A stretch of 64,000 nt of DNA from Cyathus striatus. Lineage: Eukaryota; Basidiomycota; Agaricomycetes; Agaricales; Nidulariaceae. Below are positions 1 through 11,167 of this stretch, in pieces. The stretch spans positions 2,604,001 through 2,668,000 of the forward strand of contig JAOVFP010000014.1 in the NCBI GenBank assembly GCA_025738555.1, given 5' to 3'. The translations under genes were made by a program, and so were the position numbers. The notes beneath the pieces are model-generated. The model worked only from the letters and a program-made list of their open reading frames with translations. It was not told where the DNA came from and ran no database searches. The number at the start of each line of letters is the position of its first letter. Position 1 is the stretch's first letter.

Positions 1-134
1 ATTATATCAACTTCAAAAGTCCACAACTGGCCCACAACTGGATGCAAGGGTCCCTATCTCAGCAAATATAAAGTTGATGATAGTTGTAATTGATACATCC
101 CACTATGAAATGGAACCGCATGTCATACATCCTC

Positions 135-817
135 TATGGCACACATACTGGGTAAAAAGACTTTTTTGGTACACCTTGACTGATTCCTTGCTAATATTGG
201 TACACTTTTGAGATAAAGTTGTGTTATTTGGTACACCTCACCTGGATATTGGCATATTTTGGTACACCTCATATTTCAATGGTACACCTCCATAAAATAA
301 GATTGGTACATGTCTAATAGTGACTTGGTACACCTTGTCCACAGATCATATGTTTTTGGTACACCTTTCCCACACTGATCTTATTTTGGTACACCATTCT
401 TGGCTAGCCTATATATTTATCACAGTTATAGTAGTTAGATATAAGAAACAATTCACTTGAACCAACATCTTTGGTATGTCAATGCAGTTTAATGCACTGC
501 AGTTGATGTTTGCTCATGTTCACAGACCAGCCTGCATGGAAATAAATATACTACAGTGACTTGTGACAATCAAAAAACACATCCAGAGTAAAGGTAAATT
601 TTGAGATGTACCAATTCTGAAAACAAGGTGTATCACTTTTGAACAATAAAATTCAAGGTGTACCAGTTCTGAAAGATTTAAATGAAGGTGTACTATTTCA
701 AAGACCAAGGTGTACCATTTTACAAAGTTAAAAAATCAAGGTGTACTAATTTCAAATTTTTGAAGGTGTACCAAAAATGTCCAAAAAAATCGGTTTTTAC
801 CCAGTATGTGTGCCATA
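135..817. mobile_element. Small inverted-repeat element built of GGTACACC motifs
   Basis: A 683-bp element with perfect 24-bp terminal inverted repeats (135-158 and 794-817, beginning TATGGCACACATACTG). The 6-bp direct repeat ATCCTC lies immediately outside both ends (129-134 and 818-823), a target-site duplication. The left arm holds many copies of TTGGTACACCT in one orientation; the right arm holds the complement AAGGTGTACCAA. The whole can therefore fold back although the arms match only motif by motif. It has no coding capacity and must rely on a transposase encoded elsewhere. Superfamily is not assigned. Confidence 0.85.
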
Positions 818-823
818 ATCCTC

Positions 824-1209
824 ACACCATAACATCAGGAAAAAATGACAAGGCACCATAGATGTATATAGTCATCATAGCAGGGATAGTCGGCTAGACA
901 AGTCCCCTTTTTATAGACTTGCATAGCCACCACTACAGATATGATAGACTGACATAGCCGATATAGCTGATGTGTGATCAACATACAGATATGTCATGGC
1001 ACATGGTATCTCCATACATTATCTTGGCATGGTGAGAGTGACATATGCGCTGTAATATAGTTTCATATGTAGACTACTGTGATTTCATAGTATGTGCAGC
1101 CTATTGAATTTTGTTCCATTAATAATAGAATTTTTGTACCGCTTCGGTCATAGGTGTTAAAAATGAATATGCCATTGTAATACTATATAATTACTTTCAC
1201 TCTACAGAC
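824..1209. other. Gene-free stretch
   Basis: AT-rich sequence with no reading frame, repeat or signal that I can support. It separates the GGTACACC element from a decayed coding fragment. Confidence 0.5.
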
Positions 1210-1710
1210 TATAGTATGTCTCCTACCGGCACAGGTTCTTGATCAATTGCATCATCTTCAATATCACTACCCCCAGTCGTTCTCTCCAATTCCTTTCGAG
1301 CCTGCTCAAAGAGATCACCAACCAGATGCAGCTATTCCTTCCCATCATCAGCCACCCCCGCACTTCAGCTACAGAGACAAAAAATGTATTAGTAAGGCTA
1401 TAGTGGACTGAATAAGCAAATAGGACATACTGCACTGCTTCGGAAAATTTCTTACATATTTTTTCTGTTATGGGAGGGTTGAGGCTGCTCCACACTTTGG
1501 GGTCCTTGAGATGAGTATTGTACTTCGCTTTGACAACCTTCTCTGCAAACAAGAGGGAGATATGGACTGGCGACGAGCACTGGCTAGGTGGGCAGAGCAC
1601 AGTGAGGACTCAGACATGCTCTTGCGTACAGAGAGGAACACATTGCCTGACACCATGAAGTGTGTCACTGCCCCCATAGCAGCAGGTAAAACACCAGCTA
1701 TGCACACTTG
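1210..1710 (-). pseudogene. Decayed coding fragment, unrecognised
   Basis: Read on the minus strand, two protein-like stretches lie in different frames. The upstream one (about 1600-1430) reads through KVVKAKYNTHLKDPKVW and ends near a possible donor GTATGT. The downstream one (about 1350-1215) gives LHLVGDLFEQARKELERTTG followed by an acidic tail (SDIEDDAIDQEPVP), with a TAG just upstream of it. The TAG and the frame change point to a broken gene, with the intervening 60-70 bases resembling an intron (GTATGT..TAG). I do not recognise the family. An acidic C-terminal tail next to LTR-like DNA would fit a transposon-associated host gene or gag remnant, but that is inference. Confidence 0.3.
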
Positions 1711-1737
1711 AGATACTTAAAATTAGAATGCAGTGGC

Positions 1738-2395
1738 ATGTCATAGCTGTATATTCCTACCTTATTTCCGCACTTCTACTCCACACTCTCCGCACTCTCC
1801 GCACTTTCTGACTTGTATAGATCTTGTCCTTTCACTTTCCTCTTCCACTCTTCTAACTGAAAGTCCCCGAGCTTATGTCACCTTACTCATCCGGTTCATT
1901 ATCCGTTCTCCATTATGCTTTCTCCATCATACCCTGGGTATACTTACTCTCAGCATTCATCCCAATCCTTAGTTCATACTTGGTACATATTATATTCACT
2001 TATTACTCCATCTTCTGCCACCATCTTATTATCGTTATCAACTAGTGTACTAGTATCCCATTCATTCACCGGTCATTGGTGAAGTCGTATAGTATTTAAG
2101 TAGTACATCTTGTACTATTACTACTCAGTTCGAATATCAACTAAGTTACTATCCTTCTTACTTGTCTTTGAGTCCTACTCAACTCCGGCTTGAATCGTTG
2201 CCTTCAGCAACGACTCTGCACTCCGTACTCCTGTCCCTCTCTTCCTCCGCACTCCTGTCTCTCTCTTCCGCACTTCGAAATACCTGGACCACGAGAACGA
2301 CAAGGGGCACAGCATATAAGCTGAAGCCGACGGTCCTTCTGTCCCGCACTTCCCTACCTTACGCTTCCGACCTTACGTAGAAATATGGGTCTTGA
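1738..2395 (+). repeat. LTR-like remnant related to the 4.6-kb solo LTR
   Basis: Near its end (about 2307-2333) this stretch carries CAGCATATAAGCTGAAGCC, nearly matching CAGCATATACGCTGAAGCC inside the solo LTR at about 5180. Both have a preceding TATA-like segment, runs of CTCCGCACT or CTTCC, and CGTATCAACT/CGAATATCAACT. I cannot find matching TG..CA ends or a target duplication, so it is probably a diverged or truncated LTR of the same lineage. Confidence 0.35.
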
Positions 2396-2944
2396 CATGG
2401 CAATGGAGCAAGCACTGACAGTACATACTTTTTGACCACCTGTACAACAACTCCACAACCCAGAACAAGAATTAGAGATAGAGCAGCCTCGCATAGGGAG
2501 GGAAAGGTATAGATAACAGGGGTGTGCACCACCTGTGCTCTTGCATGAGGATGGGGTGACATAAGGGGATGGGGACTAGTGGCACACGCAGAGGGTGGGG
2601 CAGATACGAAGCTAATGCCAGGTGGCAGTTCAAGTTGATATGGTGCATGTGTGTGCACTATGTGGATGCCTGCTCAAGCACTCAAGTATCCTAGTCATGC
2701 CAGGTGGTATACAGTGCATGCACATGCACTATTGAAAATCCTGCAGATACAGTGAGTGAGTATGCTGGAATTCTTGAAAACGAGGAAAGATGGTATGTAC
2801 TTTGTAGGGACAGGGAGAGGAGAAGATTAGCAAGCAGGTTTGGAAGTGGAGCAGCCAGTAGATGTAGAGTAACTAGTAAATGAGGACACAATGTGTCCCC
2901 TTTGGTTCAATTTAGGGCAAGCTCCTCTAGATGACATAATCTCA
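2396..2944. other. Gene-free stretch
   Basis: Short direct similarity between ATGCCAGGTGGCAG (about 2617) and ATGCCAGGTGGTAT (about 2697), each followed by a TGCATG-rich segment. No coding region or element ends can be supported. Confidence 0.4.
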
Positions 2945-4452
2945 GTCATGACCCCCAGTGAAAAATCCATCTAACAAGAGTGAACATAGTCAGATGTAAT
3001 CAAGCGTGGTCATATTGCTTAGCTAGTCCGCTCACATTAGATGCAGTAATATTTGCCAGAATATAACAATTGTAGTCAGACTGTAGTGAGGCCCAGCGAG
3101 CGATATATGAAAACTTACTTTTTGTCAGCCCATCTTAGTTTTCCTCAGAAATACCATTTACTGGATCATTTCAACCTATTGTTCGGTCACACGTCACGTA
3201 GTGATTTCAAACAGAACAATTTTGAGCAATGTCATGCATCCTCAGGAGGATCGAACAAAGGTACAGGGAAAGTAATATTAGGCTAAAATTCCACCAAAAC
3301 ACACATATTTTTAAGTTACATGCAAGTGCAGTGATGTACTGTTATAGTTTTCAATGTTCCTCCCAAGTTGCAGTAGAATACATAATGTTTTTGAATTTTT
3401 TCATTGTCCTCGCCCAAGCTCTGAGTCTGGAGTAATCACAGGGTCCGGATGGTTGGCAAATCGAACTGATAATGGTACTGAATTCATTAAACTATCAATA
3501 ATATCACTTAAAGGTAGAAGATATGCTTTCAGTGAATTGACATCCAATAAATCATCTTGGATAGGAGAACCATTGCTAACAAATTTGGTAGGCAATACTT
3601 TCTGAAGAGTGATATTCATATCCTGGGCTGGAAAGGGAAACTTAAGAAATTGCTGTATTGTCATCATTGCACTAAGCAAAGTAAATGGGATATAGCTGGA
3701 GGAGTTTTGGAGTTTGGGGGCATATTCATCAGGACTTGGAATTGTCTAATCCATCCAATTAAGTTAGAATGCTATTGTCCAAATAGCTATGGGGTAATGC
3801 ACTCACCTCAATACTGCAGTCTGATATGTATGGTCTAATATTTATATAATGCCAATATAAGGCATTCTTTTCCGAAACTGATAACACTTCATTGTTCAAA
3901 ACTTATTGTTATTCAAATCAGTGTAAGTACAATGTGTTCAAAAGTTACCAAAATTAATATAGTAAAAGTTTGCCATTGTGGGGATGAACAAATTTCTCCC
4001 ATGTCATGCAGTAAATCGGACCTCAAACAGAACAATGAACTAAAAATTTCAGTCACACCCAAAATCGACGAACAATAGGTCGAAATGATCCAGTAGTGTC
4101 TTACAGTGATATTGGAAACTATCGTGCTTGAAATTAAATACATTAAGGGTCTATCTTAACTCAGCTGCCACGAGTGCGGCCTTACCAGCCTAGATTTCCA
4201 TTAATTAATGTAAGTTGGGCAGCTTGGGCTACAATAAATTCAGATGCTACTATATTTCATCAGATAGGATTTCTTGGGAAAGCTAAGAAGAGCTTAAAAA
4301 AATATTAGCTTCATATATCACTCTCTTGGCCTCATTACAATCTGACTACAATCGTTATATTCTGGCAAATATTGCCCCATCTGATGTGAGCAGACTAACC
4401 AATCATATGACCATGTCTGTTCTCCCTCGATGGCTTTTTCACCGGGCATGAC
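2945..4452. mobile_element. Fold-back element with imperfect long inverted repeats
   Basis: The left end (GTCATGACCCCCAGTGAAAA) and the reverse complement of the right end (GTCATGCCCGGTGAAAAAG) match. Further in, the arms share TGCCAGAATATAAC then ATTGTAGTCAGA (left about 3052-3082, right about 4340-4375) and CTGGATCATTTC then ACCTATTGTTCG (left about 3160-3190, right about 4070-4095). The right arm carries roughly 200 extra bases, so the arms have diverged by indels. No target duplication was found. The centre (about 3400-3680) carries a minus-strand open frame listed separately. Confidence 0.6.
3401..3679 (-). pseudogene. Open frame inside the fold-back element, unrecognised
   Basis: A 92-residue minus-strand frame in the centre of the fold-back element. 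Its composition is protein-like (FPFPAQDMNITLQK, then DLLDVNSLKAYLLPLSDI, then VRFANHPDPVITP) rather than random. There is no partner exon I can identify and no domain I recognise. It could be a captured or relict gene piece, or an open frame by chance. Confidence 0.2.
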
Positions 4453-4564
4453 CCACCACTAAATATTCAATTCATACATTGAATATATAATGCAATATAC
4501 TTACACTATACCATATGTATTATATATAGTCCATGTGATATCAACAGAGTCTACACTATGCTAT

Positions 4565-5329
4565 TGTTATATCCGTGTCCGGATACATTGTGCTGACATT
4601 CCCATGTGACCTTCTAACATACCCGGTCTGTTCCCAGAATGTACCCGCTTCGGGTTTACACTTCCCGACATTCCCACCTGGGAACGTACCCGGAACCCGT
4701 CGGGTTTTCTATCAGATACTTCGGATATGTACTTTCTCTTATGACGGCCTCACCACGTCATCATTCTATTACTCCTCTCTTCCATTCCTACTTATATGTT
4801 TCATTATGGCCTTTGTAGATTAGTTCCTTATTCTTCATTCTGAGCGCGTCATTTGCGCCCCTACTCCGCTTTGCCCAGACTTCATTTCCTACTTACTCCT
4901 TTGACTTGTCCTTTGTATAATACTTCTACATTCGTATCTACAGGTTCCTACTTAGTATAAGTAGTCTTCCAGATGTAATAGGTAGTCTTCAGTATTCGTA
5001 TCAACTCTGTACACTTTCTTCCTACTCTAAGTTCGAAACCCGCTCCAGGTTTTCCTTCGGGTTTCTCTCCCACTGCCTAGTGTAGTGGCGAAGCCCTCTC
5101 TTATACTCTGGAATGTTTCCTTACATTGGATATCGTCTGTTGTGAAATACGAACCATTCCCTGGGGATATCCAGGCGGCGCAGCATATACGCTGAAGCCA
5201 TGGTTCACTTCTGCACTTCCGCTCTCGTTCCCATACCCATACTCACTTCGAGTTTCTGTTATAGTTCTCCCACACCCTCCGGGTGTCTTCACATTTGTTT
5301 CCCAGTAGGAAGGGAATCAGTACATAACA
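4565..5329. mobile_element. Solo LTR with 5-bp target duplication
   Basis: A 765-bp unit starting TGTTAT and ending ATAACA (perfect 6-bp terminal inverted repeat, TG..CA), flanked on both sides by GCTAT (4560-4564 and 5330-5334). The 5-bp duplication and TG..CA ends are the signature of an LTR retrotransposon, and the absence of any internal region between two LTRs indicates a solo LTR left by recombination. Internally it has repeated CCCGG/CGGGT motifs, a TATA-like TTTGTATAATAC (about 4913) and the GCATATACGCTGAAGCC block shared with the remnant near 2.3 kb. Confidence 0.9.
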
Positions 5330-5610
5330 GCTATATTGAATTCCCTCCAGCTATCTCGAGCTATCACGTAGCACGCTATGCTATGCTGGCTGATGTAACA
5401 CCTATCATTCCATGTGGTTACATGCCAAGCCAATCTCGGCTATCTATTTTGGCATGTGTCTATAGCACTAAATCCGTGTTTCCTGATGAACTTCGAAGCT
5501 AATCCCTCCTAAGTATAGTAAGCTCCCTTGAGACTTTATCAAGTTCATCCTAGCCAAATAGTCAGCTCTTTTGATCGAATCACATTCACCTCATTGACAC
5601 TACCAGGATA

Positions 5611-6043
5611 CACTCCTGTCTGGCAACTTTTTTGCCATTCGCAAAATTCATCCAAATTTGACCTCAATTATTTTAAATATTGACTGAACATTTTGGCTGT
5701 TGCAAAATGATCACTATTGGCTAGTGCAAAATCATAGACAAATATTACATTTTGTACATATTTTGTATGAATACAAATGCTTCTTTTTGTTCTAATTTTG
5801 CATGAGGTCAAAACATGTTCACAACATTACATTTGACACATATTTTGACGAAGCTAAAATTAGAACAAAAAGAAGCATTTGTATTCATACAAAATATGTA
5901 CAAAATGTAATATTTGTCTATGATTTTCCATCAGCCAATAGTGATAATATTGCATCAACCAAAATGTTTAGTCAATATTTAAAATAATTGAGGTCAAATT
6001 TGGATGAATTTTGTGAATGGCAAAAAGTTGCCAGACAGGAGTG
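5611..6043. mobile_element. Hairpin MITE
   Basis: A 433-bp nearly perfect palindrome: arms about 5611-5803 and 5853-6043, separated by a loop of about 50 bp. It begins CACTCCTGTCTGGCAACTTT and ends with the complement. The trinucleotide ATA flanks both ends (5608-5610 and 6044-6046), which would fit a 3-bp target duplication although three bases can match by chance. No coding capacity; a non-autonomous DNA transposon. Confidence 0.8.
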
Positions 6044-6498
6044 ATATTTCATAACAGCTTGAGAAGTCAGAATGGACATAGTGCGTGATCTTGTGAAATC
6101 AACATTTCTGCATCACAGATGATAATTACAAGGTGAGTCACATCCATTATAAATGATGTAGGTTTGGTTCCTGGCATATTCCACAATTTCCAGTGACTGA
6201 TTCTGTCTGCGAATGTGCCATAATCTAATTCAAGTCCAATCTTTGATATGATGACTTGAGCTCAGAGCACCAAGAGGATAGTAATTATGGCAGCAGTCTA
6301 AACTAAAATACAAAAATACAAAACCTGATGTGCTGCTTGTTAATTTTATCAAGTGAGTCCACAACTGTCCACCACAAGTCCACCACTCTCATATGCTTGC
6401 ATAATCCTAGTATACATTCGAAGATATGGTAATACTGTACCCTAATTTCATTGTTTCTTTTGTGGATATATCGTCGAACAGAGTATGAATAGCCCTTG
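6044..6498. other. Gene-free stretch
   Basis: AT-rich intergenic DNA between a MITE and a direct-repeat element. I see no gene, array or palindrome here. Confidence 0.4.
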
Positions 6499-7635
6499 TG
6501 TAGAGCATGCAGTTTGCCTGCAATGTGAATCTTGTGTTTTCATTACCATACCTCATTTCATTCTTTCTGTTGCTTACTCATACATACCGCATTCATTAGC
6601 TACTTAAACTGTCGTACGTACACTCATTGAATCCAGGTTTTTGTTACCCCCCGTTTCAATTCGTATCATGCCTCACTAGAACTGGAGGATCAATGGACGT
6701 CATTCCACTCACATTGTCTTTGTCAAGAAGATACCCCCAAGCTAGTATCTTCCTCTTCAAAGTGGAGCCCACCACGAGGGGGCCCAGTTCTCTTCTGTGC
6801 TGTTCCCTCTTGCACTGCAAACCCATTCTCTTTATTCACTCACCCACTTTGTCAACATCGTTCACCATCGGCACACACACTTGTTCATCACCAGTCACCA
6901 CATTGACCTCACTATCTCCATCGTCTCACGCTCGACATGTCCATCAAAGTTCCTCTGACCTCATGTACTCCTCCATGGTTACGAGCCAAACAAAGAAGGC
7001 ACCAGGGAGTCCATGCGTAGAAGGTGCCGCATTGGCACGAAGATCATTTGCTTTGGGTTTTGACATTGATATGACCGCCGCCATCACAAAAAACTGCCCA
7101 CAATGTTTCACCTGCTGTTTACATGTTCACACTCTATCCGTTGTTTGTGCCACAGTTAGCTGCTGCCTCGGTCTCTTGTTTTCAGTATCAGCATCATCTC
7201 CCCCTTTTCTCTCAACAATGCAACAAGTTTTAACATGGATGAATTACAAGTTACCAACAACAAATTAGTTCTTTTATTTCTTTTGGAATGGTGTCACTTA
7301 CTGCTTACATTGACTTTCATAGTTAGTTTTCTGTTGTACAGATTGATGGGGATGTCAACATTTCAACTGTCCATGAGGTGTAGAGCATGCAGTTTGCCTG
7401 CGATGCAAATCTCGTGTTTTCATTACTGTACCTCATTTCATTCTTTCTGTTGCTTACTCATACATACTGCATTCATTAGCTACTTAAACTGTCGTATGTA
7501 CATTCATTGAATCCAGGTTTTCATTACCCCCCATTTCAATTCATATCATGCCTCACTAGAACTGGGGGATCGACAGACATTGTTCCACTCACATTGTCTT
7601 TGTTGAGAAGATACCCCCAAGCTAGTATCTTCCTC
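6499..7635 (+). mobile_element. Miniature LTR-type (TRIM-like) element
   Basis: Two direct repeats of 257 bp (6499-6755 and 7379-7635) start TGTAGAGCATGCAGTTTGCC and end at GCTAGTATCTTCCTC, with scattered substitutions. They enclose about 620 bp. Just after the left repeat comes TGGAGCCCACCACGAGGG, plausibly placed for a primer-binding site, and a short purine run (ATGAGG) precedes the right repeat. An open frame crosses the left repeat and interior (to 7268) but looks like chance. This fits a terminal-repeat retrotransposon in miniature. No clear CA end or target duplication was found, so a simple duplication remains possible. Confidence 0.5.
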
Positions 7636-7639
7636 CAAG

Positions 7640-8030
7640 ATCGGAAAAATTGACCTAGGGTCCAATTTTTTGAAATCACCTTGTTGCTTCAACTAACTAA
7701 CTAACATAACTTACTAAGCAGTAAATATTTCCTAATTAGGAATGTGATGATCATCTCAGACATCTGACTCAACTATGCTTACACCCTCTACTTTGACTTT
7801 CTCCACTACATGTGCTACATGTCCAACCACAGAGAATGGGCCCATTAGTAACACATTCATGATGGTACTACAAAACAGGTTATGTTAGTAAGTCTGCTGC
7901 TTAAAGTTTAATAAACCATTGTTGATGTACAGCAGATACAAATTGGATTTCACATCCAATGTAAGTTACTTGCATTTGACTACATCAGTAGCCAACTCAT
8001 TGTCGACATGGCCACATTTACTTGAAGACA
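7640..8030. other. Gene-free stretch
   Basis: Sequence between the miniature element and a broken reading frame. No coding signal or repeat ends are visible. Confidence 0.35.
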
Positions 8031-8563
8031 TTAACATCTCATCCCATCATGTACAATCCCCCCACCATCTCTTGGTATGTCATGATCTGTTGTTTGTTCA
8101 TTTTCATAGGCTAGAACCTGTGGTGTTCCTTGAATAGACATTTCTATCTCTAACATCACTTCAGCAGTATAGGTCACTTGTTCCAACATATAAGATATTT
8201 CTCCTTCAAGATTAGTCTCAATATCAATGTCAACACTGCTCCCTGTCTCATATTCATTGCTATGAGCTTGTTCTTCCATAGCCCTGTTCATCTCCATTTC
8301 TCTGTTGACAACTGCTTGGTTTTCCTCGCTTGTTGGCCCATGTAACAACATTGCTTCAATCTCTGAACTATAGGTTGTATAAGTTCAGGAATGAGCACTG
8401 ATTTGTGATTACATATTTCATACCCCAATGCTACCTGCACATGGTGAGCCCCTGATATTCTGAACACCAGCTTACTTGAACTTTCTGCTAGCCTAACATC
8501 CCCAATGGAGTGCTCCACCCATATTCCCTGCACCCCTTGCACCCTGAACCTGTAACTCCCCAT
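8031..8563 (-). pseudogene. Frameshifted coding fragment, unrecognised
   Basis: On the minus strand an N-terminal part (8563 to about 8360) gives MGSYRFRVQGVQGIW and a run ending VLIPELIQPIVQRL. A second frame continues from about 8351 with NQAVVNREMEMNRAMEEQ and an acidic stretch (SSVDIDIETNLEGE). The two overlap in different frames, so one indel near 8350-8365 joins them into a protein of about 170 residues with a charged C-terminal half. The low-complexity acidic tail recalls the fragment near 1.2 kb. No domain recognised. Confidence 0.35.
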
Positions 8564-10486
8564 AATCGTGTGGTTAGACTATGTAATAAGATAGACATTA
8601 TGCTAGCATTATGTGTAATCATTATCTAACATGCTCTAGATCATGTATATTGGTCACAGATTGAGTGTACAGCACTACTTATTATACATGTATGAATAGT
8701 AAACAAAAAGATGTAAGTATGGGTACTTTAAATGTTGTATAAAACCACCTCTGAGGCCTCTGTATGGGGGGTCCATTTATTTTTTTCTGGCCATCAGCCA
8801 GGACTAACTAACCAACTACCTGTGGGAAACTACGATCTGTGCACCCCCTTGCTTGTATAGCCCATCTTTATTATGTATAATCGAAGTTTTATCCTCTGGC
8901 AATCATCATGTTTTCCAGCTATGTTAGAAAGTAACTTATCTCTCCAAACTACCCAGACGTCTCCTCCCAATCATCACTGCATGAGGATTAGGTAGTAGAT
9001 GCTTGTCATGATCAATAGTTCTATTTGTGTCGCAACAGGAAGAGTCATAAAGGACATCGTGTGCGATCATGGTGAATCATGTGAGATGTCTAAGCTTTCA
9101 CATCTACAACATCTAGAGATGAAGTAGCAGTTTTGCATCCACACCAATTTCAGTACTACTGATAGGCTGCAAGGGTAGGCTTGTACATTGTTGTACATAA
9201 TAAACTAGTATTGATGTTACACTTTATGTGTAATGACAGTCTTCTATGGAAAGTCTAACAACCACGCTCAATTTCATCAAACAAAATTGAGTTCCGACAT
9301 CCGGCATCACAGCTTTCTCGGTTAGATTTAAATATTACTGTAGCTGACCATGAAAGTGGCCATTTAAACTTGTGCAACTGTGTGCACTTTTTCAGGTTGC
9401 CCTATGCCCGAAATTGTTTTGCAGACCTGTGTGCATATTATTCATTTATATATTCTGAGAGTTTCAGATTTTTAGGTGAAGTATCTAGCTCAGAAAGAAT
9501 TTATTTGTTACAAGAACTCCAAATTACAGTTTACAGGGAAACCTGTCATGCCTAGGAACTTGAATGTCCCTTGATCACACTATAAGCTACAATAAGCTAA
9601 GACTTCTTAGGCTGCTGACAAAGCAAGCTCGGCTGCATGTGCTTCACCAGGACTGATCTGCCGAGATCTTGTCCTACTAATAGGACAATATTTCAATGAT
9701 AGGGAACTTTCTGCACATAAAATTGCGAGAATATGTTGTTCAGAACCTATTAAGTACTTTCCTGACTTCTTTGAAGCCCGATATTTGCTCAATATTGCAA
9801 ACAACTGACTGCATCTGACACTACTAAATTTAGCATAAAAACAAAGATGCTCTTCTCATGCACCAAATAAAATAGTATAAAATAAGCGGAGTACATATTC
9901 CTAATGATATAATCATGTATTGTAGCCTCCAAAAAAATCTAAGTAAAAGGAGCTTTCTGTGGCCTTCGAGCTTCATGCAGATATGGGCCTGTGCAGGTGT
10001 GTAGATAACATATATGTATCAATTGCATACCAGATCTACATATATTGGGACCATATAAGCGATTTATAACACCCAGGATATCAATACAACATATTTATAT
10101 ACCTAACTGTGTTTTTATTTCAGCCTATCGTGGTGTTAGAGTGGAGGAGTAGCAGGATGATTCTTGAGACAGCGTGTGAACCATTAGCAAATTGAGGCCG
10201 CATTGACATTTTTTTCACTTCTTGCTACCATATCTTTACACACTAAGCCTAGTTAGAGTTAAAACTTCGTATATATGTAGCTACAGTATATCTCTATATA
10301 TATCACAAAAAAACTGAGCTCAATTTGGTGCTCTGGTCACTCAAATCACTCGATGGCCACTTACTATAGGTGGCCACTTTCAGGGTTGGCTACAGTATGT
10401 AACGCTCATGCAAAAATGAAATTCCATTATCTGTAAACCATAAATTAAATATATAACATTGTGTGGAGCAGGCAAAGTATCTGTAC
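8564..10486. other. Gene-free AT-rich stretch
   Basis: No supported gene. An imperfect inverted pair (ACTGTAGCTGACCATGAAAG near 9335 and its counterpart near 10375, both leading into GTGGCCA) could be the worn ends of a 1-kb element, but the match is short. Otherwise only scattered short open frames. Confidence 0.35.
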
Positions 10487-10598
10487 TGCGAACCAGGACC
10501 CCCGATAATACACCAAAATGTCTGTTCCGCTTGCACCCAATTTTATCTGCACCCGATTTTCGAAGATTTTGCTGTATATTTCACTCCTCCACAAGATC

Positions 10599-10735
10599 AG
10601 GTGGACTCCAGGTGGACTCCACCTGGACTCTACCTGGACTCTACATGGACTCTACCTGGACTCTACATGGACTCTACCTGGACTCTACATGGACTCTACC
10701 TGGACTCCACCTGGACTCTACCTGGACTCCACTGA
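10599..10735 (+). repeat. 11-bp tandem array (GGACTCTACCT)
   Basis: About twelve copies of an 11-bp unit, GGACTCTACCT alternating with GGACTCTACAT and GGACTCCACCT. It is the reverse complement of the AGGTAGAGTCC motif of the array starting near 11170, so the two flank the palindrome at 10742-11015 in opposite orientation. Confidence 0.9.
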
Positions 10736-10741
10736 ACTCAA

Positions 10742-11015
10742 GTGCCTAAGCTGTATGTAGACTCTATTGTTACATGTGTGTGAAAGTGTGACATGTTGAA
10801 AAATGTTGGAAAAAGCGTGACATGTGTGACAAGCGTGGGGAAAGTGTGACATGTTCGAAAAATGTCACATATCACAATCATCACACTTGCCACACTTTTC
10901 GAACATATTACACTTTTCCCACGCTTGTTACACATGTCACGCTTTTTCCAACATTTTTCAACATGTCACACTTTCACACACATGTAACAATAGAGTCTAC
11001 ATGCAGCTTAGGCAC
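10742..11015. repeat. 274-bp near-perfect palindrome
   Basis: Arms 10742-10866 and about 10893-11015 are inverted copies with only a few mismatches, around a spacer of about 25 bp. Each arm contains TGTGACATGTTGAAAAATGT-type units. A second, partial inverted copy of the same units follows to about 11160. Such a palindrome would extrude a long hairpin. Confidence 0.9.
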
Positions 11016-11167
11016 CACACTTTTCTAACATTTTTCAATATGTCACACTTTTCCAACATTTTCCAACATGTCACACTTTCACACATGTGTGACAAGTATG
11101 ATAACTGTGGGAAACATGTTACAACTATGACAATAGAGTCTAGATACAGCTTATACACTTGGGTTCA

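Noticed and set aside
6627..7268. 213-codon open frame over the miniature element
   Set aside because: It starts inside the direct repeat and has biased Ser/Thr/His text without gag or other motifs; more likely chance in CT-rich DNA.
10459..10760. Overlapping frames of 80-96 codons with a repeated LDSTWT text
   Set aside because: Product of the 11-bp array; three overlapping frames are open for the same reason.
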